Below are positions 35,891 through 46,649 of a stretch of 64,000 bases of DNA, piece by piece; positions within the stretch are counted from its first letter, which is position 1; the number at the start of each line of letters is the position of its first letter. The stretch is from contig WNNJ02002717.1 in assembly GCA_012934845.2 (NCBI GenBank), positions 186,001 through 250,000 on the forward strand. Direction: 5' to 3'. Below the pieces are notes generated by a model that saw only the letters and a list, made by a program, of their open reading frames with translations, was not told the origin of the DNA and searched no databases. This DNA comes from Pomphorhynchus laevis (lineage: Eukaryota > Acanthocephala > Palaeacanthocephala > Echinorhynchida > Pomphorhynchidae). A program made the position numbers and the translations under genes.

Positions 35891-38800
35891 TGTTTGTGAA
35901 AAATAAAAACGGTTTTGATTTAACATCTGTATTTGGATTAAGAAAAATTAGCAATTGTCTTAATAACGTTAATGAGGATATAATAATTAAACAAGGAAAA
36001 CTGTTAAATTAGATAAGGATAAATTAAATAGATATAAAATAGATGATAAAATGCGCGATTTTTACATTTCCACATGTGTCTTATATTTTTGATTTCACAT
36101 CATTAAACATAGGATATTAGAGTTGACGAGAATTATTTACCTATGTTTACCTTAATAAGTTGCACGCTACTGATACTACAATTTCAAGATAGACACCAAT
36201 TGCAATTGCTTTTCTTTTTGAATTATACGATGATGGCGCAGTTTTAGTGCAGTATAGAAGATGCAAAATGACGCAAAGAAATAGAAACTCCACTAAATAC
36301 AAAAATAAATTTTATATGAATACAAATGTAATAGTGAAGACTCAACTAACTAATGATTATCGTATTTCAACATTGGCAACTGCTCAATTTGATCATAAAA
36401 ATAAGGAAACTTATAGATTTAAAATTTTCTGTTATTCACGTAGATTCAGAAGAAACGTCGAACATCATTACGTAAATGTGTATTTCTAACTTTGTGGAAT
36501 AAAAATTATTAGATTGTGACCCTTAATAATGTAGTTTGTATGCCGTTTTTCTAAATTCGTAATAATCTAATTCGTATTTATTCGTCGAATTGCCTGTGGC
36601 TTGATCCAAATCCATTAGTTGGAAAAATGACAAAAAACCTACTGCTACAATCGTTCTTAGCGACTTTATTGAAAACAATCGTTTTCACCAATCGTTCTCT
36701 ATAGAACAATTAATCTCAAATGACTGTTCATCTATTTTGTTTATATATAAATATATCTATCTATCTTGCTTGTACATAAGTAAGATAATGTGATCTATTG
36801 CAGTCTTCCATGTGAAGACTGCAATAGATCAATCTGGGCAGGATTAATTAAAAGGTGTTGAATACATATTCAGTTAGAAAATGAACAGGCTGTGATGCAT
36901 TTATTAACCTTTATAATAAAGTATCAAAGTTTATATGGAATAGGTTACGTATATGCTATGAAAAGGCTTTTCGGATTTAAGAAATTTTTTATCCTGAAGA
37001 AGCTCATATGTGTCGACTGAAAATTTGATTTAATAAATGCTCCCAACCTCCCTACCTACAACTAATAAAAATAGAACCTTTCTCAAACATAAATTTTTCA
37101 ATTATAATTTTTTTATTAGTAATAGATACAAATGAAAAGGCTAACCAACAAATAGGTTTATTAAATATTTAAATTTAAACTAATATATTGTTAAGTGCTT
37201 AATAAATCATCTATCTGTCTTGTTAGAAGAACGGAGACGTTGATTGTCAATCCTGGTCACGAATCGAATTTTCAGGATCTAATTTTCATAAAGGCTATTG
37301 AACCGAGTCATCCAGTACCTAAAATCACAACTGGTCAATTCGAAGAGTTTTCGATTTCACTTATTCGTTCAAGATACTCTACATGCATCGCTTGCTCATT
37401 ATTTATTCGATAATAAATTATGCTGATTTGGAATAAGAGGATATTGTTAGATTGCTAAATATACATATATCAAAAACGTCCACTCTGACATGTCTCCAAA
37501 AAGGCGATTGAAAACTATATCTGAACGGACATAACTTTACTTGGTAGTTAAAGATCTTACTAAGTTCACATTGTATGAGACTGGTTGTAAGGTTGAATCT
37601 ATGACAACTTTGATGCACATTCTGCTAACTGCCGATGCTAAAATACCTTGCACCTCATTACGCTGTATTGGTAACGTCTCTGGATTGTAAGACAACGCAT
37701 GTGAGAGATAGAAAATAATTTATTTTATTTGGCAAATGTGCACGGAGCCACTAACAGGTCCCCCAATAAAGATAAATAAAAAAGTAAAAAATCAAATTCA
37801 GTACTGAACATTGCCAATAAATGTGTAAAGGATGCAATATTTCAGGTTTATCGTTATCATTGTCGACAATGAATTTTGGTTTTAATGGACACGCTATTGC
37901 CAGAGGGACGGATGTGAAATGAAGAAAAATCAAGTCATACTATGTCGATGGAGAATATTTTGATGAAAGGAGCTGTTTAAAGATGTGAAAGAAGATGAGC
38001 GAATGTTAACGAGAATGTGGTTTCATGCTATTGGCCCAGAAACATGGTTTGCACTAAAGCTATAATCAGGCAATATCTAGGAACGGCTAAAAGACTTCTG
38101 TGACTGGATTGTAGAGTTAGAGAAGATAATGGACTAAATCGTAGGAAAGAAGTTTAAGATAGGATAGTGAGTAGGATGGACAGAAACGAAAAACAAGAAA
38201 TAATAAGTGCATGGTGACGCGTTAATAAATGCTAAGTCAACTGAGAAGCAAGAGATTGCAAGAAATATGATCAAAGCGTCGGAGGAGTAATAAGATACGA
38301 GCGACTGTGTGGATAACGAGTTGAAGAGAACGTAGTTAGGTTTTGTGTGAGTTGACTAGTAAACTGAGACATTAATTAATTTGTGGTAATAAAAGTGAGA
38401 AAATAAGTTGTATGCAGATGTGCTGATTAACTATTCTATTAATAAGTCGAAGCTCACGGAAAGGAAAAGAACCAGAACAAACCTTTCGCCAACAAAGGTT
38501 AAAAGAGAAAAATTATCAAAAGAAACACCAAAAATTTCAAATGATCAACGAAATGAAGAGGTTTATTTTCGAAAAGTACTAGGAAGAAAGAAATATTATG
38601 TTGAGGGGGTAATAAGCAATAAGACGCTAGATTTTTCTTAGTTGATGATTATCTTAATTGAATTTAAGGTAATTGGAAACTGCGATTAAGCATTCTGTGG
38701 ATCACAAAGCAAAATAACCGATATTGAAGGAGCAAGAATGATGAAGAGAGAAATATCATGTTGAGGGAGAAGTGAACAATAATACACTAGGTTTTTCTTA

Positions 38801-39958
38801 GTTGATGATAATCTGAATTGAATTTAAGGTAATTGGAAACTGTGATCAATCATTCTGTGGATCACAAGTCAAGATAACCGATGTTGAAGAAGCAAGAATG
38901 AGAATATAGAAGGATGTCATCTGCCCACAACGGACGGCTATGGTGCGCTCGTAGAGATAGCATGCGAACCGTGCAACATTGCTACAAGAGAAACCGTAGT
39001 GACGACGAAGGTAAGATAGAAGTGAGTGATTACAAGTGAGATATCTACAAGATATTCGAATCAACATCGAGATTGCACACCTAATTTGCTCTAACTATAC
39101 CTAGCGGCTAACACATCTTGAAATCTTTTGTTGGACAAATGAAAATCAAGTGCTCTCAGTCAACAAATGATAGCCAGCTTGAACCACTCTTCCCAATGGC
39201 AAACTCAATTAACTTGGCATTATTTTTGGATGTTTGCATTATGCTGGCTTGTTTCATTAAAACGTTTGCTATCCTTAATTAATTTTAGTGATTGGTTCGG
39301 CAGGCGATTAACTGGAACTTGTGTTGATGGCTCATCAAACGCACTACATAAAAGTTGAGATGTATCCTATCAGTACACAGCTTAAGCTACAGTAATTTAC
39401 ATATTTTATAATAATAAAATATTATTATATTTGATAATTGAAAATTATTTCAATTAAAAATAGTATTTTAGAACAAGTAATACAAAAAACGTTTTTAATC
39501 ATTAAATTGATAATAAGCAACAAAACTTATGTTGATATAATAGCAGATGTTTTAGAATATAATTTTATCCTTTAATTTTGTTCTATGGTTTCACTGTTGT
39601 AATTTTAAGTTACTGTTTAAACCGTGTAATTAGGCTTGCTCTGCGTTAATCAGCGTAAATGTGTTTTAGAGACATCCGATCAGCCAAATGACGATAACAT
39701 TAATGAAGAAGTAAGCTAAATCACCTGGAAGCAATCGCATCCTTAATTGGATCCTTACTCGCATCCAATCGTTTACTTTAAAGGGACAAATTTGTGGATA
39801 ATCATCTATAATTTTAATAAATTAGTGAATTATTAAAAAACTAATAATGATGGATGGATTTTTCCCTCTCTCTATTTATTATATCAGCCTAATAATTTTA
39901 AATAAACTTTAAAATACCATCTAAGTACAGATACTAACATTGAATCAATCTTACTTAC
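35891..39958. other. GPR158-like intron, right part; possible retroelement fossil
   Basis: Open frames of 70-80 codons at 36247-36489, 37195-37413 and 38408-38641 are unrecognised. About 37950-38890 is purine-rich on the plus strand and contains a tandem duplication of about 165 bp (38575-38735 and 38740-38895). Its product, 'YYVEGVISNKTLDFLVD', faintly resembles an aspartic-protease entry of an LTR-type retroelement. If so it is an old broken copy with no visible terminal repeats. A 17-bp-arm hairpin lies at 36792-36830. Confidence 0.3.
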
Positions 39959-40203
39959 AGATTTCTGCAAGATAATTCCACAATCTTGGTTGGCAAATGA
40001 TAAAGCGTTCACCGGATTTAGTTTTACCTTCGAAAAGGAAATTATATTCGATTTTCACGTCTTTGCTGTGATCCAAATTAACTAAAGTCCATGCAAGTAA
40101 ATATACAGACACTATACATATTATAACAACTAGATACTGCAAAAGATCATTCTCTTTTAAATGAATAGATCGAGCCTTTCGTGATTGAAATTCAACTAAA
40201 AGC
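39959..40203 (-). CDS. GPR158: GPR158-like exon: intracellular loop 2, TM4, loop
   Basis: Reads LLVEFQSRKARSIHLKENDL, then LQYLVVIICIVSVYLLAWTL (TM4), VNLDHSKD, and a loop with 'EGKTKSGERFIICQPRLWNY' that matches the '.lieqgkt....f..C....Wdy' part of GPR158. Ends in phase 1 at CT|GTAAGT. The expected continuation (TM5, TM6) was not located. Confidence 0.88.
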
Positions 40204-40258
40204 CTGAATATACAATACATTACTTATTACATATAGTTGAATACATATTTTTACTGAC

Positions 40259-40368
40259 TTATACAAACGCAGCATTACGGTGCCGTATACAATCACGAAT
40301 CCTACTTCACGTAACCATGACTGTAGTATACATGTAAGTGGTGATGGATTCATTGCCTGCATAATTAC
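40259..40368 (-). CDS. GPR158: GPR158-like exon: extracellular loop 1 and TM3
   Basis: Acceptor GTTAACAG (an in-frame alternative GCAG would start at 40356). Reads VIMQAMNPSPLTCILQSWLR then EVGFVIVYGTVMLRLYK. The 'p...TCIL.pWLRhlGF...YG.l.LK.yR' pattern is highly specific for this receptor group and class C TM3. Donor GTCAGT, phase 2; the next intron is 55 bp. Confidence 0.9.
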
Positions 40369-41051
40369 CTGTTAACATAATTAAATTGTGCTACTGTAAT
40401 ATGCGTGCTTTAAATTTGAATTGTTTTGTTTATGGGCTTATTTGGGGAACCTAATCTTTTGTAAATTATTATTGATAAAAAATATCATAATAAGTAAACT
40501 CCCAATTTAATAGTTGTATTTTATATTTGTTCTGTAACAACAAATACAAAATAATCACACATAATAGATATATTTTTACTGGCAGCAATTGAAACCATAT
40601 TTGATAAAGATTCAGTTAATTTTGTTAATTTTGTTTTATTTATTTTATTCATTTGACAAAAAAATATCTTTCCATTTGAGCGTTAATGATGCACTTCTTA
40701 GCTACTTCAGTTAAGATTTTATCCTGTAAACAAGCTTATAGAAGATCAGACATCATATTTTTTCTTTCTATTTGAGCAAGATTTGATTATGTGATGTGCC
40801 CGTGATTTTGGCGAACGCGGACTCGATCGATTATTTTCATATATAGGTTTGTATTTAAACTAAGAATTTACAGACTTTATTTAAAAACAACATGGTTTCT
40901 CCTCCATGTACAGATTCGAAATATGATCGTCATATTTTAGGTAACTTGGCTTTATATTATCTATATGCTATTCATTGAAATATAAAATTTATAAAATTTA
41001 ATTCAATCAATATTTAAAATTTAATATCACAAACAAAATAAATACAGTTCA

Positions 41052-41279
41052 TTAGAAATATAGTGATGGTTCTCCTGCCGACTCCACAAAACAAGCTGTA
41101 TTTCCTCGTTGAACCGATGTGCTAATTCGTTGCATGAAAAAACTCATTGCTCGCTTATCTCCGGTCGACCGAACTAATTTTTTCCAAGAAGCTGCAAAAA
41201 GCCGCTGCACTGGTGCCATCTCCAGGGTTTCGATGGCGATCGGAACAAACGTGTACTGCCGCTCATCTAAATCGCTCAT
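41052..41279 (-). mobile_element. LINE reverse-transcriptase tail fragment (second family)
   Basis: Reads 'YTFVPIAIETLEMAPVQRLF', 'VRSTGDKRAMSFFMQRISTS' and 'VQRGNTACFVES'. The 'f.PiAvETLG... l...tGd.R...fL.QRiS.a.QRGNa.s' pattern is a C-terminal tail common in invertebrate retroelement polyproteins. Isolated fragment, no RT core nearby. Confidence 0.5.
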
Positions 41280-42267
41280 TTAAGCCGCTATATTTGGTAC
41301 GCTTCACAAGTTCAGCATGATCAGCAACGGGACTTGCTATTTATTATATTTTATAAATAATAATTTAACAAATTATATTTTGAAAATCGTATTAAAACTC
41401 CAAATACTTGAAATACCTATAAATTACTGTTATATTCATTAAATAGCACAGTGAAGATATAATTTTGATAATTTAGTAAAATTATAATATTCAAGATTAA
41501 TTTATAATTGTAACTTAAATAAGAAATAAGCCCGTAGATTATAGCTATGATGCTCATGGCTTCAATGTATATTGAAGTATATGGCTTCAATGTATAATTA
41601 TAGTATATTATGTTGTAATAATAGCATATCATAAAATATTTGTGCAAAACAAACTTAGAAAAAATACTTAGTTTAAGGATTAAAATTAAAATTTATTTAA
41701 AAATTATTAAAATTTATAAAAAAAAATTAATTTTAGTGATTTATTTAATTTGATAATTAATTTTTAATTTTATAATTTAGGACATTATACAGTCAAGGCA
41801 TATCGTACAATTGATTAGAGTGTGAATTTAAAATATTAAATTGCCTTTAATAATTACGCGTTAATTTAGAGTTTAAAAAAGTCGTAGAAAATATGATGAA
41901 ACTCCAAGTTTCAACACTATCACTTGATAATATTTTGTATTCAGTTTAAAATAAGGTACAACATTATTAATATAACATGCATATGTTATATTAAGGCCGA
42001 ATTATCAAGGCCGAATCCTGATAAAATATGTAGACCCATTTAACTGATCTGATATTATCAAACAATTTTTCGATTAAATAAATAAATCAAATAAAACAAT
42101 AAATAAATCAATAAATTTGAAAATTTACAGTTCATATTACCGAACTATATACAAGTGCACATCCAATTGAAGTTATTACCAATACTTTCCATAAATAAGA
42201 TCGAATTACCTTAAAAAATAATGCGATTTTTTAAACAAGTATATGATTTTATAAAATGTACATCAAA

Positions 42268-42401
42268 TAACGTAAACATAAATAACGTAAACATAATAAC
42301 GTAAACATAAATAACGTAAACATAAATAACGTAAACATAAAAATAACGTAAACATAAATAACGTAAACATAAATAACGTAAACATAAAAATAACGTAAAC
42401 A
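42268..42401. repeat. Minisatellite, ~15-18-bp unit
   Basis: About nine tandem copies of ATAACGTAAACATAA with 0-3 extra A residues between units. Confidence 0.93.
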
Positions 42402-42719
42402 TAGAAAGACATAAATCCAATATTAATAGAGCAATTGTGTATTAAAAATATTAATGTTTTTATCCTTTTGTTTTGGAAATTTTTTGAAGAGAAAACAGTG
42501 AAATTGTTTTATTTCACATAATTTTTACAATATTTGGATAACTTCTGCTATCATACTCAGGAAATAGTATTTCAACTATCATTCCAAGAAAGTATTATTT
42601 GCTGAGGATAGCAGCAGGAGCTATCAAAATATTAAAAAATAATTCTGAATAAAACTTTCACTGTTTCGTTCCTATCAATTTACTAAATTCTAGATCTAAG
42701 ATTTTAATAATCAGATCAG

Positions 42720-43085
42720 CTCACTGAATCTACATGCTTTAGGCTACATTTTAATTAAAAATAAAGATAAATTAAATAATTATAAATAATAAATAATTAT
42801 ATAAGATTTTATACAATTTATATTTATATCAACTTACAATTTAAAATTGAAATTTAAAATAAAAGTCAATTTTTATCAATTGACTAATAAATAACAGACG
42901 TTGTTTCAGAATAAGGATTAAATGCCATCAGGAGGAACCGCTATGCCATCAGGTTACGGTACCTATTTTTCGACGCAACATAGCAGCGGGGCCAAATACA
43001 TGCTAATGACACAGTTCTTCTTATTAAATTTGATTATTTAGTGTACCTTATTCTAATACAAAGTTTATTATTTATTATTCATCCA
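42720..43085 (+). repeat. PLE-associated terminal repeat, copy b
   Basis: Same block order as 20310-20760: 'AAAATAAAAGTCAATTTTTA', 'GAATAAGGATTAAATGCCAT', 'GGAGGAACCGCTATGCCATC', 'TTCTAATACAAAGT'. Confidence 0.65.
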
Positions 43086-43654
43086 TAAAAATTTTCCCTT
43101 AAGATTTTAAATTTATTTTTAATAATATTTAGTTGATTTATATATTTTCCTATCTTTTGCTTGCATAGTAGCTTAGTTTAAAATATGTATCTTTCGAGGA
43201 AAGCCAATATCATTATATGTTAAGATATTTCTTAAAATTTCATTATTTAATGTATTATATTTTATATTATATAGTATGCATGAATGCTCATGCAAAAATA
43301 TGTTTCTTGTAAATTTAAATATGTCATCTTTACGATATAAATTAATAGTAGTTTTAGTTAATGTTAATTTAATGTTCATATCTAGGTATATTACATTTAT
43401 GTTAAATGATTTATTAAAATGATTTTGAAGAAAACCAATATCGTTACAAATTGTTGCAATTCTTAAAATTTCATTAGTTAATGTGTTATATTTTGTATTA
43501 AATGGTATGCATGAATGTTTATGCAAAAATACGTTTCTTGTAAATTTAAATATGTCATCTTTACGATATAAATTAATAATAGATTAACCATTATGAATTA
43601 AATTTAAATATGCTTTATTTACGATATAAATTAATAATAATATTTTAATTTTAA

Positions 43655-43692
43655 TCTTGATGATAGCAAGAGTTATCGAAATGTTGTATTTT
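43655..43692 (+). ncRNA. PLE-end hammerhead-like motif
   Basis: TTGATGATAGCAAGAGTTAT then CGAAATGTTGTA. Compare CTGATGA-stem II-CGAAA: GATAGC/GTTATC pairs with one G-T, but the first box is changed. A related piece lies at 42602-42630. Confidence 0.45.
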
Positions 43693-46233
43693 TAAAATAA
43701 AGGGAAATATGTTCTTCTTCGTTCCAATAAAACTATTTAATCGAAAATGGGAGGAGATTATCGTTTTAGTCTGTACTATCATATTAATAATAGATTTAAT
43801 TGATGTTAATTTAATGTTCATATATAAATATATACCTTCTTTATGATCAGTATTAATTTTATTAGTAATAAAGCTATCTGGATAAATTTGTTCGCTTACT
43901 GAATAAAAATTATTAGAATTAAATACACATATATCATCAATGTATCGAAACATATATTTCATATCTTTATATAATTTAGATTTAGTTTTTACACAGTTAT
44001 GAACAAATTCATATTCTATAAAGCTTAAAAACAAGTCAGCTATAATTGGGCTACTATTACCACCCATTAGAACACCTTTTACTTGTCTAAATATAGATGT
44101 CCCTACTTTTAAATAATTTTGATTTATCAAAATATTTAAGGATTCTATTAATTCAATTTTATCCATATATTTATATTTATTTGATCGTTTAATTTTTGTT
44201 AGATAGGCGTTATAATTATTATAACATATATATGTATATCTTTTTCCGTATATAAGATTAATTAATTTTACTAACGCTTCTTTAATATCTGCTAAATCTA
44301 GATTTGTATAAAGCGTACTAAAATCGTACGTATTTATATTCTAAAAATTTATTTCTTTTGTGTTCTAAAAATTCTTTTGTAGAATTAATACTGAAATAGT
44401 GTTTTATACCAGTATTAATTTCGATTACCCTACAATATTTTTTAAAGTGTCCTTTAATTACTTTAAGTATTTTATTAATATAAACAGAAAGTTGTTTTAA
44501 TGTACATTTAGAGGCACTACATATGAACCTAGGTTTTATCGGATTTTGATGTAATTTTGAATTCTAATATAATATAGGTATATTTTTATTATCTGATTCA
44601 ACCTTTACACCCTTTTTATCCATTATAGAACAGTGACTTGTAATAATTGTTTCTAAACTCATATCACTACGTTCATATATTGTGTTTACATTATAAGTAT
44701 TTATATATTATAAATACTGATAACTTATTGTGTATTTACATAATAAGTTAGGAAATTCTAATAATAAGTTTGGTAAGCTCTAATAATAAAATATTATTTA
44801 CAATGAATGATGTCCAAGTTTGATTACGAAAGTTTAGATTTACATCAATTAAACTTTTAAGTTTATGATTAATTTATAAATACTAATTATGATTTAATTT
44901 AATTATGATTTATTTATATTCTAATTACATGTAATTATTTTAATTAAAGCTCAAATTTTTTGACATTTGCACGAATGTCCGTTGTTGTATTCTTGAGTAA
45001 AACAATTAAATATACTAAATAATTAATCTAAGTTTACATATAAAATATTCAACTATTTATGACACACAAAATATAGAAATTAACGTGTTGTAATCACATA
45101 ATATGAAAATTTAATTTAAGTTTACAGATATAAAATACACTGAAAATACGAAATATATCAAATACATAATATTCAAATCATAATATATTTATTATATAAT
45201 AATCTGAGTTATTTTATTAGCCCACTGCAGTCTATCAACGATTGGGCAGAATAAATAAGAAAAATATAAATACAAATCGAATACATCAATATAACATATA
45301 TTGATGTATCATGATAATATTGATGTATTATTGAATACATCAATAATATTTTTTATTCTTTTTGTATGTTCTAAAAATTCTTACGGAACAGAATAAAATG
45401 TAAATTTAATTTTGAAAATTTATTTTTTTAAGATGTTTACTAATAAATCTCGAATAATGTGTCCGTTTGATTAGCAAAATATCTAAATATAAAATTGATG
45501 TCAATTTTAATATTTAGATAAGTTTAAAATCAATTGTGATGATGTAACCTGACCAAATAGTTATTTGTGTTATAAATAGAGGAAAACTATAACTTAAATT
45601 TCTACTTGATTTAAATTGAAAAAAAGCTTAATTTTAATCTCGAAATTAAGTTTTTAATTTTGAGACAGTTTGTTGGAAATAGCGAAAACATGTGACAAAA
45701 TTTTATATTAATAAATTAATTTTATTAATTATATTTTATTAATGTTTCGATAATTTAATTTTCTGTGATTTATGATCCATAAATTATCTGTAAATATAGA
45801 TAACGACCGTAATTAAAGGATCTAATTTTAAGTTCAGTCATCGTTTGCTACTTAATTTAAAAAAGCGAATTTTTTGATTACATTATATTTTTATTTATCT
45901 GAGATATAAACGAATAATTTTATTATAATTTAATAATTAGAATAATTAGAATAATTTTATTATATATACTAGTTCATATGTGTTAAAATAATGTACAATA
46001 TATAATTTTAAATTATTTTAATAATTTTATTAAATAGTTTGACCAACCTTTGACACCAAGACAAATATTACATTAATTTAAATGTACAGATCAAAGAAAA
46101 CAGTAAAAAGTTAATTTAAATTATTGTTCAATTAGAAACAAATAAAGCCCGTAAGTCAATAGACGTATTAGTGAAAAAATTGAAATTATCATTTTAATTA
46201 ATTAAAGTAAAATTAAAAATTTCTAAAACTTAC

Positions 46234-46515
46234 TTTATTATCTCGATGGTAGAATACAAACGATGCCACAAGCATAGTAATTAGTACAAACGTAATTTGT
46301 GTTACAATCATTGCTAGCCTCATTTTCTTATTGACAACTAGCGTGCATAAATCATCTTCAACGGAGCAAACGAATTGGCACTTCGGCAAACTCTGCTGAT
46401 AGTAAGATTTTATTTCTAGTGCTAGACCACTGAAATTAATTTGCTGTCTAAGATGATTAGAGCATACACAGACATAAGCCCCTAGATTGAAGCCACGATT
46501 CGCAATAAAGTTACA
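46234..46515 (-). CDS. GPR158: GPR158-like exon 3: EGF-like region and TM1
   Basis: Acceptor ATTTTTAG. Reads CNFIANRGFNLGAYVCVCSN (the 'GF.lG.Y.C.C..Gyy' calcium-binding-EGF-like piece), then a Cys-containing stalk 'SLPKCQFVCSVEDDLC'. TM1 follows as 'LAMIVTQITFVLITMLVASF' with 'YHRDNK' after it. Exactly 94 codons, phase 0 at both ends, donor GTAAGT. 'CKPCPEGC' of GPR158 corresponds to 'CQFVCSVEDDLC'. Confidence 0.85.
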
Positions 46516-46649
46516 CTAAAAATAAATTGCTAAATTATGGTGTAAAATGAAATTAGTAGAATTTTTAAATTTAGAAATTAAAATTATTTATCAAACATAT
46601 AATAAAAATGTAATATAACAACAATTTCTTGAAAACAAAACAAATAATA

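Larger units (their letters stand above)
42720..45297 (-). mobile_element. Penelope-like element, copy 2
   Basis: Minus strand 44340-44160 reads 'YDFSTLYTNLDLADIKEALV' (PLE RT 'tfDfSTLYTniP'). 44166-43651 continues 'GTSIFRQVKGVLMGGNSSPI' and 'FRYIDDICVFNSNNF', the catalytic DD box. 43526-43173 reads 'CIPFNTKYNTLTNEILRIAT', a region between RT and nuclease. Very similar to copy 1 over 43950-45297, including an internal duplication of the 43280-43385 segment. No GIY-YIG domain is recognised. Broken by a few interruptions. Confidence 0.82.
40369..46233. other. GPR158-like intron(s) between TM1 and TM3
   Basis: Should contain the TM2 exon, which I could not identify. Two hydrophobic stretches with a 'YGL' core on the minus strand (near 41560 and 46170) lack proper splice sites. 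It holds a LINE tail (41052-41279), a minisatellite (42268-42401), PLE ends and PLE copy 2. 45300-46200 is AT-rich with no signal. Confidence 0.5.

Noticed and set aside
41417-41647. Minus-strand hydrophobic frame considered as the missing TM2 exon
   Set aside because: A 'IIAIIYGLISYL' core is present, but no acceptor/donor pair gives the required phase 0 at both ends.
42270-42400. CRISPR-like array
   Set aside because: Contiguous tandem units with no spacers, in an animal genome.
42211-42420. Hydrophobic 69-codon frame
   Set aside because: It is the translation of the AACGTAAACATAAAT minisatellite, not a membrane protein.
46130-46200. Minus-strand 'SLIRLLTYGLYLFLIEQ' considered as the TM2 exon just after exon 3
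   Set aside because: No AG acceptor lies between exon 3 and this stretch at a usable distance.
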